Assembly (NCBI GenBank): GCA_015486895.1 | Contig: WFQT01000178.1 | Coordinates: 1 to 6,587, forward strand | Direction of reading: 5' to 3' | Source of the DNA: Anaerolineae bacterium | GTDB taxonomy: Bacteria > Chloroflexota > Anaerolineae > JAADDB01 | DNA length: 6,587 bases | Part shown: in pieces, positions 1-6,264 of the stretch | Layout of the letters: each line of letters opens with the position of its first letter | Position numbering within the stretch: position 1 is the first letter of the stretch | Position numbers and translations under genes: made by a program | The notes under the pieces: generated by a model | What the model saw: only the letters and a program-made list of their open reading frames with translations | What the model was told of the DNA's origin: nothing | Databases searched by the model: none

Positions 1-3000
1 CCCGGTGGCTGCGAGTTCGAGCCGGGCGAAGTGTTGGTGAAACTGGCGCCGGGTGTGCGCGTGCGTAAACCTGACTTGCAGGTCCAAGGTGCGTTGGTCG
101 CGGACGCCGCTTTGAATAAAGTGCTGCAAGCTCAGGGCATTGTGCGCTTGCAACCGATTTTCACCCAGGCGCGACCGCCTAAGCCGGGAGAAACGGTGCT
201 CACGCCGCAAGGAGGACGATTGCCCAAACCTGACCTCACCCGCTGGTATCGCGCTTATTTCTCGTCCGGTAATCTCTCAACGGAGGGAGTAGAGAAGGCA
301 ATCGACGTGTATAAAGTGGTGGCGGCGTTGAGCAAGACTCCCGGCATTGCCTGGGCAGAGCCGGACTATTTGCGCCGACTTACCGCCGACGGGCCGCGGG
401 CTACGTTACACGTTACACGTCCAACGCTCAACGTTCAAACGTTCAATGATCCGTTGTATGCCCAACAGTGGCACCTGGCCGCGATCCACGCCGAACAGGC
501 CTGGAACTACCTGGCCAGCCAGGGCCTGCCTCCCGGCGGCAACCGCGACATTGTGGTGGCGGTGATTGACACCGGCGTGGATTACACTCATCCTGACCTG
601 GCGGCCAACATGTGGACCAACAGCCGGGAGATCGCCGGCAACGGCGTGGACGACGACGGCAACGGCTTCGTAGATGACGTGCATGGCGTCAATGTGGTGA
701 GCACTCAGCATTCCGGCAACCCGATGGACAACCACGGCCACGGCACGCATGTGGCGGGCATCATTGCTGCGCAGGCCAACAACAGCATCGGCGGTGTGGG
801 CGTCGCCTACAACGTGCAGATCATGGCCATCAAGGCCGCACAGTACTCCGGCGTGCTGGCCTCCTCCGACATAGCCGAGGCCATCTATTACGCCGTGGCC
901 CAAGGGGCGGACGTGATCAACATGAGTTTTGGCGGGTATGCCCGCTCCCAGGTAGAGGAGGACGCCCTGGCCGTGGCCTTTGGCCAGACCGTGTTGGTGG
1001 CGGCAGCGGGCAACGATGGGGTGGTGAACCTGCCGTGCCCCTTTGGCCGTGACATGTACCCGGCGGCGTACAACTGGGTATTGGGGGTGATGGCGTCCAC
1101 GCGAAGTGGCAGCCGGGCTGGGTTCTCCAATTATGACTGCACGCCCAATGACACGCATGAATACGAAGTGATGGCGCCGGGCGTGGACGTGTGGAGCACG
1201 CTGCCGAAGGAGAATTATGCCGCCTGGGATGGCACTTCCATGGCCACGCCCATCGTTTCCGGTATCGCTGCCCTGGCACGCACCAAGTGGAACGACAAAG
1301 ATGTGTTTTCCTCACGGTTCATCATGGGGCAGATAGCGGCCAATACCCAGGGCGGCACTCAGGGCGTGGTGGACGCGTACGCAGCACTGACCGAACCACC
1401 GCAACCGGAACTCTCCTACCTGGAGCATTGGCTCTTCGACACTGTAGTCCAGGACCCCATCGACGATGACGACGGCATTGTCGATGCCGGTGAGACCATC
1501 GACCTGGCCATCGTCATCCGCAACCACTGGGGCAAGGCCGATCCGGTGACGGTGACCCTGGAAGCGCGGGCAGAGGGCGCCTACCAGCCGGACCCCTACG
1601 TGACCATGATCACGGACACGGTCTCTTACGGCGCTATCGGCTCCTTCAACCAGGACGACAACGGCCTGATTTACGACGACCAGGGGGTGATAACCGGCGT
1701 GCGCCATCCCTTCCGCTTTCGAGTGGACCCCAACACGCCCAACGACCACGTCATCCCCTTCAAGCTGACCATGACTGCCCGCAACGGGTTAGATCCGACG
1801 GATACGACGGTACACACGTTCACTTCTCGCTTCTACCTCATCGTGCAGCGGGGACGAGAAATCTACGGCCCCATTACGGAAGACACAACACTGACCAAGG
1901 ACTACTACTGGATATTGGTGAAGGCTGCCATCGCTCCTGGAGTCACGGTGACTGTCACGGAGGGTACTCAGATTCAGTGGGGAAGCCCGACACCTCAGAA
2001 TCCTTACTCCGAACCAGAGAGGGCGGGGCTTGGTGTGGGAGGTAATTCCTCGCCTGGAGCCACTTTACTTATCCAAGGTACTTACACTGAACCGGTTGAG
2101 TTATTCCCAATGGAGCCATACAATTCCTATGCTCGGAGCGTATACATTAATGTAGGCCAACCTTACGGCGCTTTCCACGTTCGCTATGTAAAGGTGAAGA
2201 CACCAGAATGGGGATTATATGGGATTTACTATGGCCCGAATTCGATAGACCATTCTTACATTTTCTCCGACCGTTATGTGGGGGATACCGGCTTCTCAAT
2301 GCAGTATAGTCCAAAATCAACCACAAACACCATTGTTGAGTACTGGAACGGAATCAATGGCTTTAATCCAGGTAATGCCAACACGTGCCTGTTCCACGCG
2401 AAAAGTGCCGGCCGGTCCTACCCGTTCTATGCTGGCCGAGTAAGGAACAGCGTATTCCTCCAGAATAACTCTGCTAATTATGCCTGGACCGCCCATTTCG
2501 AGGGTAACGCAGATTCGTTCGCTACCGAAGAAGAGGCGGCGGCAAACACTCGTCACACGGGCAACGCTTTTTTGAGCAAATACTGGGATCCAAACCCCAA
2601 CCACTGGATGCGTGTATCGTGCCATGCTGCTCCTGCGTACATAGGCTTAGCTCACAATTTCTGGGGAACGACTTCGACCACTTTGATTGACGCTGATATG
2701 ACTAATAGTTGCAAGAATTGGGGGAAGCCCTTCGTGGTCTACCAACCTATCCTCACCACTCCCATGACAACCACCTACCCCTTCGTCGCGGACGTGCTTC
2801 TGTCTACGTCGGGCTACACCAACGCCAGCGCCCTCAATGGCCCCACGCCTATCGTCGGTGCCGAACCGGTGACTTTCACTGTCACTTTCAATCGCGACAT
2901 GGACACGTCTGTCCAGCCCTCCGTTTCCTTCGGTCCCGATGTGCCCAACACCGACTACACCATCCACCCCATCGACGGCGGCTGGCAGGATGCCCGTACC

Positions 3001-5295
3001 TGGGTCGGTAGCTTCAATGTCAATTCCATCACCGGCGACGGCTATCAATTGATGCGCATTGCCGGCCCCGCCCGCGCCGCGGACGACCCCTGGCTGGTGA
3101 TCGGTGATGATACAGCGCGCTTCCGCTTCGAGATCATTACCTCCGGCACGGAGGCTATGAACTTGCAGGCCACAGGCGGAGAAGGCTACGTGGACCTCAT
3201 GTGGACTCAGGATGACTTCGACCTCCTGGCCGGGTTCAACCTCTACCGCTCCACCTCCATCTCCGGCACGTACACCATCATCAATCAGGGGATCATTCCC
3301 CAAAACCAGCGGACCTACCGCGACACTGGGGTCCAGCCTGGCCAGCCCTACTATTACAAGTTCACAGTGGTCAAAACGGACATGAGTGAGTCAGACTTCT
3401 CCAATGTGGCCAATGCGACTCCCATCGACACCATCCCGCCGGTGATTCAGCACACGCCTGTCACTGAGGCCCCGCCCGGCCTGCCCCTCACCCTCTTCGC
3501 CGATGTCACCGACAACGTGGGCGTGCAAAGCGTCACGCTATACTACCGCCACACTGGCGACACGACCTACAGCAGCAAGGCGATGGTAAACACCTCGGGC
3601 AATCGGTATTCGGCGACCATCGAGGGGGCACTTGTGACCTCGCCGGGCATCGAGTACTACATTGAGGCCACGGACGGGGTGAGCACGGTGCAGTTTGGAA
3701 GGCCTTCGTTCCCTTATCAAATCACCGTTGTGGATCGGCCGGTGGTGACGGCGGTGAGTCCGGACCGTGGGCTAACTTCCGGCAATACGACGGTAACCGT
3801 CGCCGGGAGCAACTTCAAGGCGGGGGCATCGGTAACCTTCGGCGGAGCGGCAGCTTCCAATGTGACACTGCTCAGCAGCAGCCAGATTACCTGCACCACG
3901 CCCGCCCACTTCCCGGAGATGGTAGACGTCGTGGTGACCAATCCTGATGGGCAGAGCGGGACGTTGCTGCGCGGATTCACCTATGAAAGCGATGTGGCCA
4001 TCCTCAGCCTGCCTGACACCGGCGGCGGGCAGAATGACCTGGTGGAAGTGCCCATTGGCGCTGCCGACATAAATGGTCTGGCCGCGGCCGATGTGACTGT
4101 AACCTTTGATAACAATGTCCTGAGCGCACAGGGCGCTCGGTCAGGCACGCTTACCCCCGGCTGGAGTCTGGTCACGAATACGAGCACGCCGGGGCAGATC
4201 CGCCTTTCTATGGCCGGTTCCGGCGGCACGGTGACCGGAAGTGGTTCCTTGGCGATACTGCAGTTCGAAATTACTGGCTCTCCTGGCGTCACGACTACGT
4301 TGCACTTCGCCAGCACGACCCTCAATGATGGCGCCATTCCGGTTACTACCTCTGATGGCATCTTCAGCGTGAACCTGGTTTACAACGTATCCGGTACGGT
4401 GCGCTTCTGGAATGGCGGTGTCGTCTCGGATACATTGCTCAGCCTGGTGGGAGACCGGATGTACACCGGACTCAGCGACGCTAACGGCGCATACACCATT
4501 AGCGGAGTTCCTGCGGGGGATTACACCCTCACGCCAGGCAAGTCCAACGACGTCAACGGCATCAGTGCTTACGATGCCTCATTAGTACTACAGCATGCCG
4601 CCGGACTGATCACGTTGAGTGGCCACGCAGCCACGGCTGCGGATGTGAACAAGTCCGGAGCCATCAACTCCATGGACGCGTACTACATCCTGCAGAAAGC
4701 GGTGGACCTGATCACACTGCCCTTCCCCGGTGCCGGCGTGGTCTGGGACTTCGATCCCCCCAGCCGTTCCTACACCAACCTCAGCAGCGATCTCAGCGGT
4801 CAGGACTTCACCGCCATCTTGCTGGGAGATGTTTCCGGTAATTGGAGCGCGAGTGGGTTGCTGCGGCCGGTGGCGCGAAACGTATCGACGCCGGCAATGT
4901 TGCGGGTGTTGCCGTATACCTGGAACGAAGATGGCACAGTTTCGGCCAATATCTGGTTGGACCCGGCAGGGGCCGCCGTATATGGGATAGACTTAACCCT
5001 GGCGTACGATCCCGATACGCTTCAAATGCAAAGCGTGCAATTGGGCACAGCAGCTCGGGGGATGGCCCTCAGCGTGAACGAGTTATCGAAGGGACAAATA
5101 CGGGTGGCGTTAGCCGGTTCCGTGCCAGTCACCCGAGCTGCCTCGCTTCTAATGCTGCGTTGGCGGCCTAACGACAAGAATGCCGTTTCCGTGCCCCGGT
5201 TTACATGGGCACAGATCAACGAGGGTGCCGTGCCGGTGTTGCTGGGAAAGGTGCCGACGGGACATCGTCAGTACGTTCCGACGGTAGTGCAATGA
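1..5295 (+). CDS. Secreted subtilisin-like (S8) serine protease with cohesin-dockerin-cohesin C-terminal region, 5'-partial
   Basis: Likely an exported endopeptidase. The frame is open from base 1 and begins in prodomain sequence (FEPGEVLVKL), so the start codon and signal peptide lie upstream; the GTG at 31 is probably internal. Residues counted from base 1: I9/fervidolysin-like prodomain 1-132; repeat-encoded linker 135-149; S8 catalytic domain 149-462 with Asp190 (DTGVD), His247 (HGHGTHVAG), oxyanion Asn338 (AAAGNDG) and Ser413 (GTSMATP), all intact; beta-sandwich 475-610 (DAGETIDL); beta-helix-like 615-918; Ig/Big-like 928-1050; FN3 1056-1143; Ig-like 1145-1245; IPT/TIG 1248-1328; cohesin 1331-1460; transthyretin-like 1461-1513; dockerin 1514-1571; GDVSGNWS 1609-1616; second cohesin 1631-1751. 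The acidic VDDDGNGFVDD stretch is typical of this subtilase subgroup. The gene ends in tandem stops TGA TAG. The tail QYVPTVVQ shows no LPXTG-type anchor. The protease call is firm; some outer domain names are by resemblance. It is probably co-transcribed with the next gene. Confidence 0.95.
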   Translation, partial: PGGCEFEPGEVLVKLAPGVRVRKPDLQVQGALVADAALNKVLQAQGIVRLQPIFTQARPPKPGETVLTPQGGRLPKPDLTRWYRAYFSSGNLSTEGVEKAIDVYKVVAALSKTPGIAWAEPDYLRRLTADGPRATLHVTRPTLNVQTFNDPLYAQQWHLAAIHAEQAWNYLASQGLPPGGNRDIVVAVIDTGVDYTHPDLAANMWTNSREIAGNGVDDDGNGFVDDVHGVNVVSTQHSGNPMDNHGHGTHVAGIIAAQANNSIGGVGVAYNVQIMAIKAAQYSGVLASSDIAEAIYYAVAQGADVINMSFGGYARSQVEEDALAVAFGQTVLVAAAGNDGVVNLPCPFGRDMYPAAYNWVLGVMASTRSGSRAGFSNYDCTPNDTHEYEVMAPGVDVWSTLPKENYAAWDGTSMATPIVSGIAALARTKWNDKDVFSSRFIMGQIAANTQGGTQGVVDAYAALTEPPQPELSYLEHWLFDTVVQDPIDDDDGIVDAGETIDLAIVIRNHWGKADPVTVTLEARAEGAYQPDPYVTMITDTVSYGAIGSFNQDDNGLIYDDQGVITGVRHPFRFRVDPNTPNDHVIPFKLTMTARNGLDPTDTTVHTFTSRFYLIVQRGREIYGPITEDTTLTKDYYWILVKAAIAPGVTVTVTEGTQIQWGSPTPQNPYSEPERAGLGVGGNSSPGATLLIQGTYTEPVELFPMEPYNSYARSVYINVGQPYGAFHVRYVKVKTPEWGLYGIYYGPNSIDHSYIFSDRYVGDTGFSMQYSPKSTTNTIVEYWNGINGFNPGNANTCLFHAKSAGRSYPFYAGRVRNSVFLQNNSANYAWTAHFEGNADSFATEEEAAANTRHTGNAFLSKYWDPNPNHWMRVSCHAAPAYIGLAHNFWGTTSTTLIDADMTNSCKNWGKPFVVYQPILTTPMTTTYPFVADVLLSTSGYTNASALNGPTPIVGAEPVTFTVTFNRDMDTSVQPSVSFGPDVPNTDYTIHPIDGGWQDARTWVGSFNVNSITGDGYQLMRIAGPARAADDPWLVIGDDTARFRFEIITSGTEAMNLQATGGEGYVDLMWTQDDFDLLAGFNLYRSTSISGTYTIINQGIIPQNQRTYRDTGVQPGQPYYYKFTVVKTDMSESDFSNVANATPIDTIPPVIQHTPVTEAPPGLPLTLFADVTDNVGVQSVTLYYRHTGDTTYSSKAMVNTSGNRYSATIEGALVTSPGIEYYIEATDGVSTVQFGRPSFPYQITVVDRPVVTAVSPDRGLTSGNTTVTVAGSNFKAGASVTFGGAAASNVTLLSSSQITCTTPAHFPEMVDVVVTNPDGQSGTLLRGFTYESDVAILSLPDTGGGQNDLVEVPIGAADINGLAAADVTVTFDNNVLSAQGARSGTLTPGWSLVTNTSTPGQIRLSMAGSGGTVTGSGSLAILQFEITGSPGVTTTLHFASTTLNDGAIPVTTSDGIFSVNLVYNVSGTVRFWNGGVVSDTLLSLVGDRMYTGLSDANGAYTISGVPAGDYTLTPGKSNDVNGISAYDASLVLQHAAGLITLSGHAATAADVNKSGAINSMDAYYILQKAVDLITLPFPGAGVVWDFDPPSRSYTNLSSDLSGQDFTAILLGDVSGNWSASGLLRPVARNVSTPAMLRVLPYTWNEDGTVSANIWLDPAGAAVYGIDLTLAYDPDTLQMQSVQLGTAARGMALSVNELSKGQIRVALAGSVPVTRAASLLMLRWRPNDKNAVSVPRFTWAQINEGAVPVLLGKVPTGHRQYVPTVVQ
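403..445 (+). repeat. In-frame 7-base tandem repeat in the prodomain/catalytic linker
   Basis: Six copies of a heptamer close to ACGTTCA/ACGTTAC follow one another: ACGTTAC (403), ACGTTAC (410), ACGTCCA (417), ACGCTCA (424), ACGTTCA (431), one extra A at 438, then ACGTTCA (439). Three units make 21 bases, so the protein shows a seven-residue near-repeat, TLHVTRP then TLNVQTF. It lies exactly between the end of the prodomain (AEPDYLRRL) and the first conserved catalytic-domain residues (NDPLYAQQW), where length variation should be tolerated. Confidence 0.8.
1843..2754 (+). other. Beta-helix-like insert of lower GC within the protease gene
   Basis: This segment encodes about 300 residues rich in Asn, Tyr, Gly and Ser. 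It opens with a pattern (YYWILVKAAIAPGVTVTVTE) like the entry strands of right-handed parallel beta-helix domains, and later shows repeated short strands and an HNFWG motif near its end, as such helices often do. Hand counts over 2041-2760 give about 48% G+C, against about 62% in the next 120 bases and 57-70% in sampled lines upstream. Such domains often bind or process polysaccharides, but no catalytic residues could be assigned, so binding or spacing is as likely. Confidence 0.55.
3991..4380 (+). other. Cohesin domain 1 of the protease
   Basis: About 130 residues with a cohesin-type beta-sandwich pattern: an opening strand on a VEVPIGAADINGLAAADVTV segment, a middle GQIRLSMAGSG strand, and the closing LNDGAIPV..DG motif that recurs in the other cohesins of this window (NEGAVPV, NEGGVPV). 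Cohesins bind dockerins or act as surface-adhesion sandwiches. It follows directly on an IPT/TIG domain. Confidence 0.75.
4540..4713 (+). other. Dockerin-type calcium-loop module of the protease
   Basis: Two F-hand-like repeats are visible. The second is canonical: D1548, N1550, S1552, N1556 and D1559 fill loop positions 1, 3, 5, 9 and 12 (DVNKSGAINSMD), followed by the helix YYILQKAVDLI. The first (KSNDVNGISAYDASLVLQH) keeps the final Asp and the helix but has Lys at position 1 and shifted glycines, so calcium binding there is doubtful. A transthyretin-like domain (SGVPAGDYTLTPG) precedes it, and LLGDVSGNWS follows at about 4822-4848. Confidence 0.75.
4891..5253 (+). other. Cohesin-like domain 2 at the protease C-terminus
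   Basis: The last 120 or so residues repeat the cohesin pattern: GIDLTLAYDPDTLQMQSV for the early strands, then GQIRVALAGSVPV, then INEGAVPVLLG. It is more diverged than cohesin 1 and ends close to the stop codon, followed only by a short tail (GHRQYVPTVVQ). A dockerin placed between two cohesins in one enzyme is unusual relative to classical cellulosomal enzymes, which carry a dockerin alone. Confidence 0.65.
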
Positions 5296-5309
5296 TAGAT
5301 TGTCACGTC

Positions 5310-5317
5310 GAGGGAAG
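5310..5317 (+). promoter_or_regulatory. Ribosome binding site of the cohesin-dockerin gene
   Basis: GAGGGAAG lies 11 bases before the ATG at 5329. A second GAGG at 5323-5326 is only two bases from the ATG and is probably too close to be used. The 33-base gap after the protease stop shows no terminator hairpin, which favours co-transcription. Confidence 0.5.
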
Positions 5318-5328
5318 AAGCTGAGGTC

Positions 5329-6030
5329 ATGAAACCGTTGCAAAAGCAGATCAGCGTGCTCATTGGTGTTGCCGTGCTTTTGACTGTGGCGGTAGGGGTT
5401 GCCCTGGCCATGAATGAAGGGCCGGGTGAGATCGTGAGCCGTTACAACAATACAGAAAGCGGTGCGCTATCATTGGCCAGCCTCACTGTTGCCCCGGGGG
5501 AACAAGTAACCATGACCGTGACCATGTCTGGTGTGACTGACGCAGTGTACAGCGCAGACATCGTGTTGCAATACAATGATTCTGTCGTGCGAGCGCTGTC
5601 GGTGGGTAAGGGAGACCTGGTCAGCACGTGGAGTGTGGCAAGCAATGTCGGCATCCCCGGTGAAGTGCACATCGCTTTAGCAGGTACGCAACCTGCGAGT
5701 GGGGATGGCGAGATAGCCTCGATTGTCTTTGAGGCAGTGGGAAGCAAGGGAATGCAGACGGATGTCGTTTTCTCCAGGGGAGATCTAAATGAAGGAGGCG
5801 TGCCGGTTGCGCTCCGTAACGGCCAAATCTCTGTGGGGAATGCACACTGCTACGACTTTGACAATAGTAGCGTGGTAGATGTGTCGGACATAAAGATGGT
5901 GGCCGCTCATTGGCGGGAGCGGCCTGGCGATGCCGGCTGGGATCTGAGATTCGATGTCAATGGTGATGGTGTGATTAACGTGTTAGATGTGCTGAAAGTG
6001 GCTGCGCAAGTGGGACATATGTGCCCGTAG
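5329..6030 (+). CDS. Small secreted cohesin-dockerin protein (putative adaptor)
   Basis: A complete 233-residue exported protein. Residues 1-27 form a signal peptide: MKPLQKQ, a hydrophobic core, then a likely cleavage after VALA. Residues about 42-168 are one cohesin-like domain with the marks seen in the protease (ADIVLQYNDSVV, GEVHIALAGTQP, LNEGGVPV..NGQISV). Residues 174-232 are a dockerin with two good calcium loops: D176/D178/S180/D184/D187 (DFDNSSVVDVSD) and D209/N211/D213/N217/D220 (DVNGDGVINVLD). The only two cysteines, C174 and C232, sit at the two ends of the dockerin. There is no enzymatic domain, so a linking or scaffold role is inferred: it could bind a dockerin partner and a cohesin partner at once. 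It starts 33 bases after the protease gene and probably shares its transcript. The start is fixed by the signal peptide. Binding specificity is unknown. Confidence 0.9.
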   Translation: MKPLQKQISVLIGVAVLLTVAVGVALAMNEGPGEIVSRYNNTESGALSLASLTVAPGEQVTMTVTMSGVTDAVYSADIVLQYNDSVVRALSVGKGDLVSTWSVASNVGIPGEVHIALAGTQPASGDGEIASIVFEAVGSKGMQTDVVFSRGDLNEGGVPVALRNGQISVGNAHCYDFDNSSVVDVSDIKMVAAHWRERPGDAGWDLRFDVNGDGVINVLDVLKVAAQVGHMCP

Positions 6031-6047
6031 AGAGGCAAGAGGCTGTT

Positions 6048-6087
6048 GGCGCCGTGGTGCGGCACTTCTGTGTCGCATCTTGGTGCC
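6048..6087 (+). terminator. Long imperfect hairpin after the cohesin-dockerin gene; possible terminator without U-tract
   Basis: GGCGCC (6048-6053) pairs with GGTGCC (6082-6087), and inside it GGTGCGGCAC (6056-6065) pairs with GTGTCGCATC (6070-6079) around a TTCT loop. That gives 16 pairs including three G-U pairs, separated by a 2x2 internal loop. It starts 18 bases after the stop codon, as a terminator would, but CTGCC follows instead of a run of T. It may be a weak or factor-assisted terminator, or a 3'-end stabiliser. Confidence 0.45.
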
Positions 6088-6130
6088 CTGCCAGCCTGTG
6101 GCTGAACGGGATGCAAGGCATATTGCGACC

Positions 6131-6149
6131 GGAGGATTAGATGAGATAG
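6131..6149 (+). other. Minigene-like motif: Shine-Dalgarno, ATG, one codon, stop
   Basis: GGAGG (6131-6135) is followed after five bases by ATG AGA TAG (6141-6149), a two-codon reading frame with near-ideal initiation spacing. Two-codon minigenes that stall or trap tRNA are known from phage lambda. Here it may equally be chance or the remnant of a decayed gene start; translation beyond the TAG gives nothing recognisable. Confidence 0.25.
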
Positions 6150-6250
6150 ATCAATCGTGGTAAACCAGTAGGACATTGATGCTATGCTGTGGAAAGTCAA
6201 ACGGATGTGTTGTGAGTCGTGGATGTTCAATGTAGTTGATGGGTTTAGCA

Positions 6251-6258
6251 AAGGAGGT
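6251..6258 (+). promoter_or_regulatory. Strong Shine-Dalgarno site of the third gene
   Basis: AAGGAGGT matches the anti-Shine-Dalgarno core completely and sits six bases before the ATG at 6265 (AGGAGG to ATG is seven bases). It decides the start and is clearly stronger than the site of the upstream gene, suggesting high translation of this protein. Confidence 0.85.
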
Positions 6259-6264
6259 TCGATC

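Larger units (their letters stand above)
6031..6264. other. Intergenic region between the adaptor gene and the third gene
   Basis: These 234 bases carry no convincing gene. They hold a long imperfect hairpin (6048-6087), a small hairpin CAGCC-TGT-GGCTG (6092-6104), a minigene-like motif (6131-6149) and the Shine-Dalgarno site of the third gene. No clear -35/-10 pair was found; a TTGCGA at 6123 has only a poor -10 partner (TAGATC at 6147). The length and the separate strong ribosome site suggest the third gene has its own promoter here. Confidence 0.6.

Noticed and set aside
31..33. GTG at base 31 as the true start of the protease
   Set aside because: The frame continues upstream to base 1 with family-typical prodomain sequence (EFEPGEVLVK), and starting here would leave no signal peptide.
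406..1158. Minus-strand open frame of 250 codons opposite the protease catalytic domain
   Set aside because: It is a mirror of a GC-rich coding region with the S8 motifs on the plus strand; the peptide has no recognisable domain and is rich in His, Val and Gly as expected for an antisense frame.
2647..3303. Minus-strand open frame of 218 codons
   Set aside because: It lies wholly opposite the Ig-like and FN3 domains, shows no recognisable motif, and is explained by codon bias of the plus-strand gene.
6123..6152. Possible promoter TTGCGA with TAGATC
   Set aside because: The -10 match is poor and similar weak pairs occur by chance; not enough to annotate.
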